A stretch of 64,000 bases of DNA from an uncultured Lachnospiraceae bacterium (GTDB lineage Bacteria > Bacillota > Clostridia > Lachnospirales > Lachnospiraceae). Under the pieces are notes generated by a model. It worked only from the letters and a program-made list of their open reading frames with translations. It was not told where the DNA came from and ran no database searches. Below, in pieces: positions 1 to 9,883 of the stretch (its first letter is position 1; each line of letters begins with the position of its first letter). Position numbers and translations under genes: made by a program. The stretch lies in NCBI GenBank assembly GCA_945919795.1, contig CAMEJJ010000004.1, positions 62,001 to 126,000 on the forward strand, read 5' to 3'.

Positions 1-1186
1 CCACAAGCACTAATGCAATCACACCGATGATAACGGCTGCCACGATGGCTAAAATCGTTGTAATACGCTCCATCTTGGGATCTAAATCATCATCATCGTA
101 CTCATCATCATCTTCATATTCTTCTTCGTCGTAATCTTCATCCTCTTCTTCGACGTCTTCATCCTCATATTCATCTTCATCGCTCTCGTCATCCATAATC
201 ATAAATTTAGATTTCTTGGGCTTCGGCTTTTCTTCGTTTAAGCGCATATGAATATCTTCTACTGCCAAAGTACCGGTACGCTCTTTGATGGATGCAAGTT
301 CTTCATCCGTAACCGGTCTGGTGGCGGCTGCTGTATCCACATCAATCATGGTTACAAAATCTTCATCCGGAGTAACCAGTGATTTCTTTAAATCCAGTGT
401 CAGCTCGCTCATCTTCTGATAACGACGGTCAGGGCTTTTCTGCGTACATTTATAAATAATTTTTTCTACACATACCGGAATTTCAGGAACATATTCTCTG
501 GGAGAAGGCATTTCATCCTGAATATGTTTAATGGCAATAGCAACCGTTGTTTCGCCATCAAAAGGCACATGTCCCGTTACCATTTCAAATAAGGTACATC
601 CCAAAGAGTAGATATCACTCTTTTCATCCGAGAAACCACCTCTTGCCTGCTCCGGAGAAGTATAATGAACACTACCCATGACATTTGATGTAATCGTATT
701 GCTGGTTGCTGCCTTGGCAATACCAAAATCCATGACTTTTACCTTGCCGTCACGGGAAATCATAATATTCTGCGGTTTGATATCCCTGTGAATAATATGA
801 TTGTTGTGTGCAGCCTCAATACCCATGGATACCTGAATTGCAATGCTGATTGCTTCTTTGATGGAAAGACGGGATTTTTTCTCGATATATTTTTTAAGCG
901 TAATACCCTCAATCAACTCCATAACGATATAATTGATACCATCTTCTTCACCAACGTCATAAACGCCGACAATATTGGGATGCATCAATCCTGCCGCAGC
1001 CTGAGCTTCCACACGGAATTTGGAAACAAAATTAGTATTTTCCGAAAACTCCTGTTTCAAAACTTTCACTGCAACAAATCTGTTCAGTTTATGGTCCTTT
1101 GCTTTATATACATCGCTCATACCGCCGGTACCGATTTTATCCAAAATCTCATAGCGGTCTCCGATTAACATTCCAAGTATTATCAT
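1..1186 (-). CDS. prkC: PrkC-type Ser/Thr protein kinase (partial)
   Basis: N-terminal part of a membrane-anchored Hanks-type kinase; the C-terminus runs off the left edge. Visible in order are a glycine-rich loop (GTGGMSDVY), the AVKVLK lysine, the catalytic HRDIKPQN, DFG, and the APE-equivalent TSPEQARGG. A very acidic juxtamembrane linker rich in D/E is encoded around nt 78-200, and a hydrophobic membrane segment begins at the edge. In the family, extracellular PASTA repeats sense peptidoglycan fragments; they would lie outside the window. The ATG at 1186 overlaps the phosphatase stop codon (ATGA) and has an AGGTG ribosome site; a second in-frame ATG at 1171 is possible. It is last in the visible part of the murE operon, paired with its antagonist phosphatase. 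Confidence 0.95.
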   Translation of the reverse strand, partial: MIILGMLIGDRYEILDKIGTGGMSDVYKAKDHKLNRFVAVKVLKQEFSENTNFVSKFRVEAQAAAGLMHPNIVGVYDVGEEDGINYIVMELIEGITLKKYIEKKSRLSIKEAISIAIQVSMGIEAAHNNHIIHRDIKPQNIMISRDGKVKVMDFGIAKAATSNTITSNVMGSVHYTSPEQARGGFSDEKSDIYSLGCTLFEMVTGHVPFDGETTVAIAIKHIQDEMPSPREYVPEIPVCVEKIIYKCTQKSPDRRYQKMSELTLDLKKSLVTPDEDFVTMIDVDTAAATRPVTDEELASIKERTGTLAVEDIHMRLNEEKPKPKKSKFMIMDDESDEDEYEDEDVEEEDEDYDEEEYEDDDEYDDDDLDPKMERITTILAIVAAVIIGVIALVLV

Positions 1187-1941
1187 TCTTTCACCTCATC
1201 ATCTTCAACCAGTCTGACCAAAACAACGGCAATATTGTCTTTTCCACCGTTTTCATTTGCTGCCTTAATCAGAGCATCACCCTTTTGAATCAATTCCTCT
1301 TTTTCAGGGTTTAATAAAATTGCTTCAATTTCTTTATCTTCAAGCATATTGGTAAGACCATCGGAACACATCAAAACAATATCCCCGGGCTCAAGCTCCT
1401 CCGTAAAGAAATCAGCCTCAACCTCATCTTTTGCTCCTATGGCTCTGGTTATAATATTTTTATCCGGATGCAATCTGGCATCTTCCCTGCTCAGTCCGCC
1501 CAGACGAATCATCTCCTCAACCAGAGAATGATCCTCCGTAACTTGTCGCAAACCATCTTTGTTAAGTAAATACAATCTGGAATCCCCAATATTGGAAACC
1601 TGCAGATATTTGCCGATAATCGTGGCAATAACCAGTGTCGTTCCCATACCAAACAGACTTTCATTTTCAGATGCTTCTTTTCTGATTTTGGCATTTGCTG
1701 TTTTAATTGCCTTTTTAATGATAATCGTCGGATTCTTTTCAAAAGAATTCTGAATCTCATTCACAACGGTTTCCGTTGTACATTTGGACGCATAATCCCC
1801 GGCATTATGACCACCCATACCATCTGCCACAATAAACAGATTGGGCATGTTACCAAGCGGTTTTGCTGAAGAAAAAACATAATCCTGATTCAGTTGTCTT
1901 TTTCTGCCGATATCCGTCGCGGAGTATGTCTCTAACAACAT
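1183..1941 (-). CDS. prpC: PP2C-family Ser/Thr phosphatase PrpC/Stp
   Basis: 252-aa metal-dependent protein phosphatase of the PPM family, expected to reverse PrkC phosphorylation in the cytoplasm. The metal-binding core is visible as VADGMGGHNAG (Asp40, Gly41). Later motifs include IGDSRLYLL, EDHSLVEE, ITRAIG, the SDGLTNML aspartate and GGKDNIAVV near the C-terminus. The length is normal for bacterial Stp enzymes. The stop codon overlaps the kinase start by four bases, the usual coupled phosphatase-kinase pair. It follows rlmN by 19 nt. Confidence 0.95.
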   Translation of the reverse strand: MLLETYSATDIGRKRQLNQDYVFSSAKPLGNMPNLFIVADGMGGHNAGDYASKCTTETVVNEIQNSFEKNPTIIIKKAIKTANAKIRKEASENESLFGMGTTLVIATIIGKYLQVSNIGDSRLYLLNKDGLRQVTEDHSLVEEMIRLGGLSREDARLHPDKNIITRAIGAKDEVEADFFTEELEPGDIVLMCSDGLTNMLEDKEIEAILLNPEKEELIQKGDALIKAANENGGKDNIAVVLVRLVEDDEVKE

Positions 1942-1960
1942 GTTTCCTCCTTGCTATACG

Positions 1961-2998
1961 CTAACTTTCTTCTAAATGTCTCTTTCTTAACTGTCCGCAG
2001 GCACCATCAATATCCCTGCCCATTTCTCTTCTAATAGTAACATTTATTCGATTTTTTTCAAGTTTATTTTTAAATGCAGTCACATACTCCTGCTTTGGTT
2101 GCCTGTAATCACGCTCTTTGATGGGATTGACCGGAATCAGATTAATATGACAGTTTCTGCCCGACGCAAGAGTTGTCAGATTCATAACATCTTCATTGGT
2201 ATCATTTACACCTGCGACCAGACTGTATTCAAACGTAATGCGCCTGCCTGTTTTTTCAAAATAAGTATCGACAGCTTCCATCAGCTCAGAAATCTGATAT
2301 GCCTTTGCAATCGGCATAAGCTCCTGTCTTTTTGCATCCGTTGCACCATGTAAAGACAAGGCGAGCGTAATCTGAAGCTTTTCATCTGCCAGCCTGTATA
2401 TATTGGGGACAATTCCACATGTCGAAACCGTGATATTCCGTTGACTTATGTTCAGTCCGTTTTCATCCGAAAGCAGTTTTATAAAGGTAATCAGATTTTC
2501 ATAATTATCCAGCGGCTCACCGGTTCCCATGACCACAACATTGGAAATCCGTTCCCCAATCAGACGGCTGATGGCATAAATCTGATCCAGCATTTCCGAC
2601 GGTTTCAGATTACGCGTCAGACCATCGAGTGTAGAAGCACAAAACCGGCACCCCATCCGGCACCCCACCTGCGAGGAAATACAGACACTGTTTCCATGCT
2701 TATACCGCATCAGCACACTCTCTACAACATTTCCGTCTTCTAAGGCAAACAGGTATTTTTTTGTGCCATCCAATTTGGATTCCTGTACGCAGACAGCAGA
2801 CAGTGAAGTATACACAAAGTTTTTTTTACATTGTTCCCGAAATGCTTTGGAAATATTGGTCATTTCATCGAAACTGCGGGCCAGCTTCACATGCATCCAG
2901 TCATACAACTGGTCTGCGCGGAATTTCTTTTCGCCCATTTCCTCTATTATCTGTCGCAACTCGGTTTTGTTTAGTGATTTAATATCTGTTTTTTCCAT
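1961..2998 (-). CDS. rlmN: Dual-specificity 23S rRNA A2503/tRNA A37 C2-methyltransferase
   Basis: 345-aa radical-SAM enzyme that methylates C2 of A2503 in 23S rRNA, and in the family also A37 of some tRNAs. The iron-sulfur cluster motif CxxxCxxC is at Cys113, Cys117 and Cys120. The GTGEPLDNY SAM-binding segment follows, and a conserved C-terminal GACGQL places the resolving cysteine at Cys334. The length and motif spacing match RlmN; I see no feature suggesting a Cfr-type A2503 C8 enzyme. It lies 2 nt after rsmB in the same operon. Confidence 0.96.
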   Translation of the reverse strand: MEKTDIKSLNKTELRQIIEEMGEKKFRADQLYDWMHVKLARSFDEMTNISKAFREQCKKNFVYTSLSAVCVQESKLDGTKKYLFALEDGNVVESVLMRYKHGNSVCISSQVGCRMGCRFCASTLDGLTRNLKPSEMLDQIYAISRLIGERISNVVVMGTGEPLDNYENLITFIKLLSDENGLNISQRNITVSTCGIVPNIYRLADEKLQITLALSLHGATDAKRQELMPIAKAYQISELMEAVDTYFEKTGRRITFEYSLVAGVNDTNEDVMNLTTLASGRNCHINLIPVNPIKERDYRQPKQEYVTAFKNKLEKNRINVTIRREMGRDIDGACGQLRKRHLEES

Positions 2999-3000
2999 TT

Positions 3001-4305
3001 TTACTCTTCTTTTTGAAACAACGCCATATAAAATCCGTCCGTCAGACCATTCGGTGCCGGATATAACGTTTTTTCCTTTACCAATTTAAATGCAGATTGA
3101 TTCTCAAACCAATGCACATTATCTTCATTTTCTTCTTTTGTCAGAGTACAGGTTGAAAACAAAAGAAATCCACCTGTTTTCACATATTGTTTTACTGTTT
3201 CTAAAATTTGACGCTGTAAGGCGGCAATCTCTGTGATATCGTTTTTTGCCAGACGGTATTTGATATCGGCCTTTCGTCCAACCACACCAAGTCCCGAGCA
3301 AGGCAAATCGGCAATCAAAAGATCAGCCTTTCCAATCTCGCCTTCATCTAAAACCGTAGCATCCCACACTTTTGCAGCGATATTTTGGTAGCCACTCCGT
3401 CTGATATTTTCAAGAATGAGTTCCATTTTTCTTTCCGATAAATCACGGACACTGACATATCCGCTTCCTTGAAGTTTAGAAGCAGCATGCAAAGCTTTTC
3501 CTCCGGGCGCTCCGCACACATCAACGATATACCAGTCTTTTTGGATATCGGCAAACTCTATAATCTCCATGGAACCGGCATCCTGTATCATAATTTTTCC
3601 TTCTGCAAATCCCGGAAGATTATCCACTCGATCCGGATTTTTCACAAGATAAGCATAGGGAATTGTCGGAAGTTGTTCCAAATCAATGTGTTCTTTCCTA
3701 AAGGTTTCCAGTAAGGACTTTTTTTCTGCATCCTTCATACCTTCATCCATACGAATCATCAAAGGACGTTTTTCGATTAATCCTTGTAAAATGCGCTCCG
3801 TCTCTTCGAATCCCAGCTGTTCCACCCACATCGAAACAATCCATTCCGGCATGGAATAGCAAACAGATAAGTGGAGAATCGGATTCGTTACAACATCCGG
3901 ATAAACAATATTTTCTTTATTGCGCGCAATGGTTCGAAGCACCCCGTTCACAAAACCTTTTAAAGATTGAAATCCTCTCTTGGATGCAAGCTTAACCGCT
4001 TCGTTGCATACAGCCGCATCCAGGGTCTTATCCATATATAAAAGCTGGTATACGCTCATACGCATTAAAGAGCGAATCAACGGTTTCATTTTCTTAACTT
4101 TTACTTTTGAAAACTGGTCAAGCACATAGTCCAGTTCAATGGCTCGCTCTATCGTACCTTCCGCAACACATTTTATGAAGGAACGGTCTCTTTTTTCCAA
4201 GAAACCATATTTATCCAACACCTGTTTTAAAACATAATGGCTATACTGCTTCTTTTCCATGATTTCCATGACACAGTCCAGCGCAATTTCTCTCGTATTC
4301 GTCAT
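3001..4305 (-). CDS. rsmB: 16S rRNA m5C967 methyltransferase RsmB
   Basis: 434-aa protein with an N-terminal NusB-like RNA-binding domain (about residues 1-140) and a C-terminal SAM-dependent methyltransferase domain. The SAM loop is VDVCGAPGGKALHAA, followed by the catalytic ADLPCSGLG cysteine and the second conserved cysteine in STCTLTKEEN. It modifies C967 of 16S rRNA in the family. GAGGT lies 3 nt before the ATG, and the start is 14 nt after the fmt stop. Confidence 0.95.
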   Translation of the reverse strand: MTNTREIALDCVMEIMEKKQYSHYVLKQVLDKYGFLEKRDRSFIKCVAEGTIERAIELDYVLDQFSKVKVKKMKPLIRSLMRMSVYQLLYMDKTLDAAVCNEAVKLASKRGFQSLKGFVNGVLRTIARNKENIVYPDVVTNPILHLSVCYSMPEWIVSMWVEQLGFEETERILQGLIEKRPLMIRMDEGMKDAEKKSLLETFRKEHIDLEQLPTIPYAYLVKNPDRVDNLPGFAEGKIMIQDAGSMEIIEFADIQKDWYIVDVCGAPGGKALHAASKLQGSGYVSVRDLSERKMELILENIRRSGYQNIAAKVWDATVLDEGEIGKADLLIADLPCSGLGVVGRKADIKYRLAKNDITEIAALQRQILETVKQYVKTGGFLLFSTCTLTKEENEDNVHWFENQSAFKLVKEKTLYPAPNGLTDGFYMALFQKEE

Positions 4306-4319
4306 ATTACCTCTTTACG

Positions 4320-5246
4320 TCATCCCAGCATTGTTCCAATCTCAACCGTCCTGCCGACCAGAAAATCTTTTGCAGACATTCTTTTTTTGCCTTCAAGCTG
4401 CAATTCCGTAATTGCCAATGCATCTTTTCCGGTCGCAACAACAATCGAATCCTTTGTCACTTCGCATACGCATCCGGGCTCTCCGCCTTTTTTTTCTACC
4501 ACATGGGATTTCCAGATTTTCAACTGTTTTCCCTGCAATTGTGTATAAGCACTCGGCCAGGAATTTAAGCCTCTCACAAGATGTTCGATGGTATCGGCAT
4601 CTTTCGTCCAGTCAATCTTGCCATGGGCTTTCGTGAGCATGCCTGCATAGGTGCTTTTTGTTGCATCCTGCTTAATCGGATGCACATCTCCTGCTTCAAT
4701 TTTAGGCAAAACCTCAATCAAAAATTCCGAACCGGCTTTGGCCAGTTTTTCAAACAGGCTTTCTCCGGTGTCTTCATCATCAATCGGCACAACCTTTTGA
4801 AAAAGGATGTCTCCGGTATCCAGACCTTTATCCATCTGCATAATGGTAATTCCTGTTTCTTTCTCTTTGTCAATAATACTCCACTGTATCGGTGCTGCTC
4901 CCCGGTATTTGGGCAACAGGGATGCGTGAATATTGATACAGCCATACTTTGGCATATTTAAAATCTCTTCCGATAAAATCTGTCCAAATGCAGCGACCAC
5001 AAAAATATCGGCTTCATATTTCGATAATTCGGCAACGGCCTCCGGAGTCTTAATTTTGACGGGCGTTAAAACCGGAATATTGTGCTCAAGCGCACATGCT
5101 TTTACCGGCGAAGGGATCAATTTATCACTTCTGCCTTTTGCTTTATCAGGCTGCGTCACAACAGCTGTCACTTCATATCCCGCTGCAATCAGCGCCTCTA
5201 AGGGACCGACCGCAAAATCAGGGGTTCCCATATATACAACTTTCAT
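4320..5246 (-). CDS. fmt: Methionyl-tRNA formyltransferase
   Basis: 308-aa enzyme that transfers a formyl group from 10-formyl-tetrahydrofolate to initiator Met-tRNA. Landmarks are the N-terminal KVVYMGTPDFA, the folate-site segment NIHASLLPKYRGAAPIQW with the catalytic HASLLP, and GDTGESL-like loop residues; a C-terminal OB-type tRNA-binding domain follows. I start it at 5246, the second of two close ATGs, because GAGGA is 8 nt upstream of it and only about 2 nt from the first. It acts opposite peptide deformylase, encoded just upstream, so the formylation and deformylation genes are together. Confidence 0.95.
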   Translation of the reverse strand: MKVVYMGTPDFAVGPLEALIAAGYEVTAVVTQPDKAKGRSDKLIPSPVKACALEHNIPVLTPVKIKTPEAVAELSKYEADIFVVAAFGQILSEEILNMPKYGCINIHASLLPKYRGAAPIQWSIIDKEKETGITIMQMDKGLDTGDILFQKVVPIDDEDTGESLFEKLAKAGSEFLIEVLPKIEAGDVHPIKQDATKSTYAGMLTKAHGKIDWTKDADTIEHLVRGLNSWPSAYTQLQGKQLKIWKSHVVEKKGGEPGCVCEVTKDSIVVATGKDALAITELQLEGKKRMSAKDFLVGRTVEIGTMLG

Positions 5247-5252
5247 ATTCAT

Positions 5253-5367
5253 ATTCCTCGTTTCTTAGTCTCTTGGAATCACTTTATCTATCGAAGCACT
5301 TCTTTTGGCACGTTTTCATTGTCTCATTAAGGCGCTTCTTGTGGCACAACAGCAAATTTGTAATCCG
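5253..5367. repeat. def-fmt spacer with a short direct repeat
   Basis: 115-nt gap, the longest in the operon. It contains two imperfect 17-bp direct repeats (5295-5311 and 5331-5347, 14 of 17 identical, both ending CTTCTT-TGGCAC on the plus strand) spaced 36 bp apart. I see no terminator hairpin, so fmt is probably still read from the upstream promoter. Confidence 0.5.
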
Positions 5368-5844
5368 TCATTCTTCCTCAGGTGCCTCAGCGACATCATA
5401 CAAAGGACCTTCTACCAGTTCCGTATAAACATGTCCGTCTAAATGGTCAATTTCGTGCATCATTGCACGTGCCAGCAGTTCTGTACCCTCGATTTCGAAA
5501 GGTTCCATGTTTTCATTATATGCAAGTACCTTGACATAATTGGGTCTTGTTACAACGCCGCATTTTCCGGGAACGGAAAGGCAACCTTCCTGTCCGGTCT
5601 GTTCGCCGCTGGTTTCCAATACCTTGGGATTGATCAACAAAATCGGGTCATCTCCACAGTCGATGACACAGATTCTTTTTAAAATACCAACCTGCGGAGC
5701 CGCAAGACCTACACCTTCTGCCTCATACATGGTCTCAAACATATCATCGATCAAATCTCTGGTACGTTCCGTTACTTCTTTTACTTCCTTACATTTCTTG
5801 TTTAGAATAGGATCTCCCAATTCCCTGATGTTTCTTAAAGCCAT
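5368..5844 (-). CDS. def: Peptide deformylase
   Basis: 158-aa metal-dependent hydrolase that removes the formyl group from nascent proteins. All three family motifs are present: GVGLAAPQVG (44-53), EGCLSVP (86-92, metal ligand Cys88) and HEIDH (130-134, two histidine ligands and the catalytic glutamate). The class II-like acidic extension at the C-terminus is short. It starts 10 nt after priA. Confidence 0.96.
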   Translation of the reverse strand: MALRNIRELGDPILNKKCKEVKEVTERTRDLIDDMFETMYEAEGVGLAAPQVGILKRICVIDCGDDPILLINPKVLETSGEQTGQEGCLSVPGKCGVVTRPNYVKVLAYNENMEPFEIEGTELLARAMMHEIDHLDGHVYTELVEGPLYDVAEAPEEE

Positions 5845-5854
5845 TTTCTTCCTC

Positions 5855-8092
5855 CTAATATCCGTTCATGGGATCAAAGTCAAAATAAACGCAGCAACGG
5901 CTCCATTCTTTTTTCTTTTGTTCCATCAACGCTTCTGTTAAATCTTTAACCTCTGTCAGTTTGTTATATTCATCATGTCTGATATAAATTATCTTTCGAT
6001 AAATATCGTTAATTTTTCCAATCGTTGCATCGGCCGGTCCGATAATTTGATAAAAAATATCCAGTTCTTCTTTCAGCTTTTCGCTTAGTGATACTGCGAC
6101 CTCATCAAGTAGTGTCTTAACATCTGATGCAAGCAAAATAGCAAGCATATGCTTCACCGGCGGATATCCGCACACTTCCCGATATGCAATTTCGCTTTTA
6201 TAAAAACTGTCATAGTCCTGATTTGCGGCAGTCACAACTGCATAATGTTCCGGTTGATAGGTCTGTATCACCGCTTCTCCGGCAATTTCTCCCCTGCCGG
6301 CCCTTCCCACAGCTTGTGTCAAAAGCTGGAATGTACGCTCTGCTGCCTGATAATCCCCCACAGAAAGGGATAAATCAGCCGCCAGTACCCCAACTAATGT
6401 TACCATGGGAAAATCATGACCTTTTACAATCATCTGTGTCCCGATTAAAATATCTGCTTCCTGCTCTGCAAATGCGGAAAGGATTTTTTCATAACCGTCT
6501 TTTGTCTGTGTTGTATCCTTATCCATACGCAAAATTCTGGCTTGCGGAAACATCTTCTGGACACTTTGTTCCACCTGCTCGGTTCCTGCCTTAAATCCTG
6601 CAATATGTTTAGACCCGCACTCCGGGCAAAGCTTTACAACCGGCATCTCATAACCGCAATAATGACACATCATTCTCTGATTGCCATGCATGGTCAGGGA
6701 AACGTCACAATGCGGACATTTTACCACATAACCGCAATTCCGGCAGGATAAAAAACCAACATAACCACGTCGGTTTAAAAACAACATAATCTGCTGCTTT
6801 TTTTCCAGACGGTCTTTTATTTTCTCATATAAAAGCCGTGATAAAATACTGCGGTTTCCTTTTCTTAATTCTTCCCGAAGATCAACGGTATATACCGTTG
6901 GAAGTAAACGATTTTGATACCGGTTCTTTAAACAAAAATATCCATATTCGCCGGCTTGTGCACGATAGAAACTGGTCACAGACGGTGTAGCCGAACCCAA
7001 TATCACACTTGCATGCATGGTGGAAGCAATATATTCTGCCGTCTCTCTTGCGTGAAACTTTGGCATGTTGTCACTTTTATAACTTCCTTCATGCTCCTCA
7101 TCGATAATAATCAGTCCCAAATTGGGAAATGGTGTAAACAATGCACTTCTTGGTCCGATCATAATCCCAATCTGCCCCTTTTTTGCTCTTTCAAACTGAT
7201 CAAAACGTTCTCCTTTTGAAAGCTTGGAATGCATGACCGAAACGCAGTCTCCAAATCTTTTATAAAACCGCAAAACCGTCTGATAAGTCAATGCGATTTC
7301 CGGTATCAGAACAATAACCTGCTTCCCTTTTTCCAGTACCGAATCAATGATTTCCATATATACTTCTGTTTTGCCGCTTCCGGTTACCCCTCGTAGCAGA
7401 TACGTTTTCCTGATATCTGCCTCATAATCACGGACAAACGAATCCACAACGGACTGTTGTTCGGGATTTAAAGTATTTTTCTGCATCTGCGTCTGACGGA
7501 CCTTGACCGGATTGCGATACTCGGTCCGTTTCTCAATACGGATGATATTCTGTTTTTCCAACGCCTTTATGGTTGGTGCGGATATGTTGAGCTTTCCTGT
7601 CACAAATTCATAGGCCAGGCTGTCAACATCCTTAAATGCCTCCAAAAGCCGCACTTTTGCAACATGATGCTTTTTATTTGCCGTAACAACTGCCTCTTCC
7701 AGTTCTTCTTTTGTTGCACAAAGTATCAGGTCTTTTTGCTCAATCTGCCTGACCTTTTCCTTTACCGGAAGAACAGTTTTTAATGCAGCGATCAAAGTTG
7801 AGCCATAGTTTTTTCTCATCCAGGATGCTAAGGCAATACTTCTTCCTTCTGCCGTAATCCCGGTTGAAACCACCTCTGCAACTTCTTTGCACAACTCTTC
7901 CGGATATTCCGATTGATCGGTCAGTTCTAAAACAAACCCTTTAATCAGCTTATTTCCTTTTCCGAACGGAATAAGCACCTGCATGCCCGGCTCCAGTCTA
8001 TCCTGCAAATCCTTTGGAATTTTATATTGAAACGGTTTATCTACTTTTTCGTGTGAAATGTCCACACAGATATTCGCATATTTATAATTCAT
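5855..8092 (-). CDS. priA: Primosomal protein N', replication restart helicase
   Basis: 745-aa 3'-5' superfamily 2 helicase that reloads the replisome at stalled forks. The N-terminal 3'-BD/winged region covers roughly 1-200. Walker A GVTGSGKT is at 235-242, the DEEH box at 331-334, and QAVGRAGR is helicase motif VI. Paired zinc-binding cysteines (CRNCGYVVKCPHC, CHYCGYE, CPECGS) lie around 450-500. The ribosome site AAGGGA overlaps the murE stop, 8 nt from the ATG. Confidence 0.96.
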   Translation of the reverse strand: MNYKYANICVDISHEKVDKPFQYKIPKDLQDRLEPGMQVLIPFGKGNKLIKGFVLELTDQSEYPEELCKEVAEVVSTGITAEGRSIALASWMRKNYGSTLIAALKTVLPVKEKVRQIEQKDLILCATKEELEEAVVTANKKHHVAKVRLLEAFKDVDSLAYEFVTGKLNISAPTIKALEKQNIIRIEKRTEYRNPVKVRQTQMQKNTLNPEQQSVVDSFVRDYEADIRKTYLLRGVTGSGKTEVYMEIIDSVLEKGKQVIVLIPEIALTYQTVLRFYKRFGDCVSVMHSKLSKGERFDQFERAKKGQIGIMIGPRSALFTPFPNLGLIIIDEEHEGSYKSDNMPKFHARETAEYIASTMHASVILGSATPSVTSFYRAQAGEYGYFCLKNRYQNRLLPTVYTVDLREELRKGNRSILSRLLYEKIKDRLEKKQQIMLFLNRRGYVGFLSCRNCGYVVKCPHCDVSLTMHGNQRMMCHYCGYEMPVVKLCPECGSKHIAGFKAGTEQVEQSVQKMFPQARILRMDKDTTQTKDGYEKILSAFAEQEADILIGTQMIVKGHDFPMVTLVGVLAADLSLSVGDYQAAERTFQLLTQAVGRAGRGEIAGEAVIQTYQPEHYAVVTAANQDYDSFYKSEIAYREVCGYPPVKHMLAILLASDVKTLLDEVAVSLSEKLKEELDIFYQIIGPADATIGKINDIYRKIIYIRHDEYNKLTEVKDLTEALMEQKKKEWSRCCVYFDFDPMNGY

Positions 8093-8100
8093 AGAATCCC

Positions 8101-9612
8101 TTAATTTATCTTCACATCTTCCGGAGCCTGCTGCCGTCCGGTCAAAACATCCGCAATGATGTCTCTCTCATCCATCGGATATTTTTTTCCTTCAATTTCC
8201 TGATAATCTTCATGTCCTTTTCCCGCAAGTACCACAACATCTCCCGGCTGACCGTATTTGATCACATAGGCAATTGCTTCCCTGCGGTCCGGAATTTCAA
8301 CGTATTTGCCATTTGTTTTTGCAATTCCGGTTTTGATATCTGCAATAATATCCTCCGGCTTTTCAAATCTGGGATTATCCGAGGTAATAACGGTTAAATC
8401 AGCCAACTTGCCACTTACTTCTCCCATTTCGTAGCGTCTTATCTTGGACCGGTTGCCGCCGCATCCAAACAGGCAGACTAGGCGCTTGGGATGATACTCT
8501 TTTAATGTCGTCAGCAGACTTTCTAATGACATGGCATTATGCGCATAATCAATCATTAACGTAAATTGATTGGAAACTTTAACAAGCTCAATACGACCCT
8601 TAACCTTCGCCTCTTTTAAGGCATCCTGCATTTTTTCACTGTCAATTCCAAAATGATGACAGATTGCAATAGCTGTCAACGCATTGTAAACACTGAAACG
8701 TCCCGGTACATGAAACTCCACTTCAAAATCCAAATAGCCCTTGACCTTAAAATCAACACCCAGATAGCCTTCTCCTTTTAACAGATGAACGTCCTCTGCA
8801 TATAAATCCGCTTCTAAAGAAAAACCATACGTTTCCAGTTCACATGTGTGTCCCTCAACCACCTGTTTCCAGTGTGCATCATCAAAGTTTACAATGCCTT
8901 TTTTACATTGTTTAAATAACAATCCCTTGCAGTGCATATAGTCTTCAAAATCTTTATGCTCATTGGGACCGATGTGATCCGGCTCTAAATTTGTAAAAAT
9001 TCCAAGTTCAAAGGTAAATCCCTGCGTACGATGCTGCATCAGTCCCTGAGAAGAAACTTCCATAACAACCACATCACATCCGGCATCTGCCATTTGACGG
9101 AAATATTGTTGCAGCACATAGGATTCCGGTGTTGTATTATTGGCAGGAATATGAACATCCCCGATAATTGCTTCTATCGTTCCGACAAGCCCTACGCGGT
9201 ATCCGGCATGCTCAAGTATGGATTTGACCAGATAAGTCGTCGTCGTTTTTCCTTTTGTACCGGTAACTCCGATTACCTTTAACTGATTGGCAGGATGATC
9301 AAAGAAAGCGGCTGAAATAAATGCCAGTGCGTATCGGGTATCATCCACCTTTATGACCGTCACATCTAAATCTTTGGGCAGTTCAATCTCATGGCTGACT
9401 ACAATTGCCTTAGCTCCGTTTTGCGCCACTTCTGCCGCTTTATCATGTGCATCAAAATTCGCACCTTTTATGCAGACAAACATGCAGCCCTTTGTCACTG
9501 CATTGGAATTATAAATCAAATCCGTTATCTCTTGGGATATATCCCCGCAAAGCACTTCATATGTAAGCCCTTCTAATAACTCTTCACAAGTTTTCTTTTT
9601 GAATTCTGCCAT
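8101..9612 (-). CDS. murE: UDP-MurNAc-tripeptide synthetase (meso-DAP adding)
   Basis: 503-aa Mur ligase that adds the third residue to the peptidoglycan stem peptide in the cytoplasm. The ATP loop GVTGTKGKTTT is at 115-125, TTPES at 160-164, and the lysine expected to be carbamylated is near 229 (HCKG). YAHN is at 356-359. DNPR at 412-415 is the signature of enzymes that use meso-diaminopimelate rather than lysine, so a DAP-type wall is inferred. It is the first gene of the operon running to prkC. Confidence 0.95.
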   Translation of the reverse strand: MAEFKKKTCEELLEGLTYEVLCGDISQEITDLIYNSNAVTKGCMFVCIKGANFDAHDKAAEVAQNGAKAIVVSHEIELPKDLDVTVIKVDDTRYALAFISAAFFDHPANQLKVIGVTGTKGKTTTTYLVKSILEHAGYRVGLVGTIEAIIGDVHIPANNTTPESYVLQQYFRQMADAGCDVVVMEVSSQGLMQHRTQGFTFELGIFTNLEPDHIGPNEHKDFEDYMHCKGLLFKQCKKGIVNFDDAHWKQVVEGHTCELETYGFSLEADLYAEDVHLLKGEGYLGVDFKVKGYLDFEVEFHVPGRFSVYNALTAIAICHHFGIDSEKMQDALKEAKVKGRIELVKVSNQFTLMIDYAHNAMSLESLLTTLKEYHPKRLVCLFGCGGNRSKIRRYEMGEVSGKLADLTVITSDNPRFEKPEDIIADIKTGIAKTNGKYVEIPDRREAIAYVIKYGQPGDVVVLAGKGHEDYQEIEGKKYPMDERDIIADVLTGRQQAPEDVKIN

Positions 9613-9682
9613 ATTTCATCATCCTTTCATACTGCTTCCTACGCTCTGTCCTTCGAAATATTAAACAAAATGAACCTACTTT

Positions 9683-9711
9683 AGAATAGCACATATAGTA
9701 TGTTTTTTCAA
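9683..9711 (-). promoter_or_regulatory. Promoter of the murE-prkC operon
   Basis: Read on the minus strand, a -35 TTGAAA (9706-9711) and a -10 TATTCT (9683-9688) are separated by exactly 17 nt, about 70 nt before the murE ATG. No other comparable promoter was seen in the operon. It lies beside the 74-bp repeat array. Confidence 0.7.
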
Positions 9712-9883
9712 CGAATCTACTATATATGTTTCCGGTTCTTGCTTCTGGTTTTATTCTTGCTTTTGTTTCTTGTTTGTGGTTATTGTTTTGGTTCTTGTTT
9801 TTGTCCTTGGTATGGGGCATTGTCTTTATTCCTATTTGTAGTTTTTGTTTTGATGCTTGTTTCTATTCTACTGCCCATGCTCC
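9712..9883. other. T/G-skewed spacer
   Basis: Between the murE promoter and the 74-bp repeats the plus strand is strongly enriched in T and G, with loose repetition of TTGTTT and GGTTCTTG. A GGTATGGGGCAT segment near 9809 resembles the repeat stem, so this may be decayed array sequence. No supported gene. Confidence 0.4.

Noticed and set aside
788-1314. Plus-strand open frames over the kinase and phosphatase genes
   Set aside because: They are antisense to two clear, motif-complete genes and have no independent coding signal.
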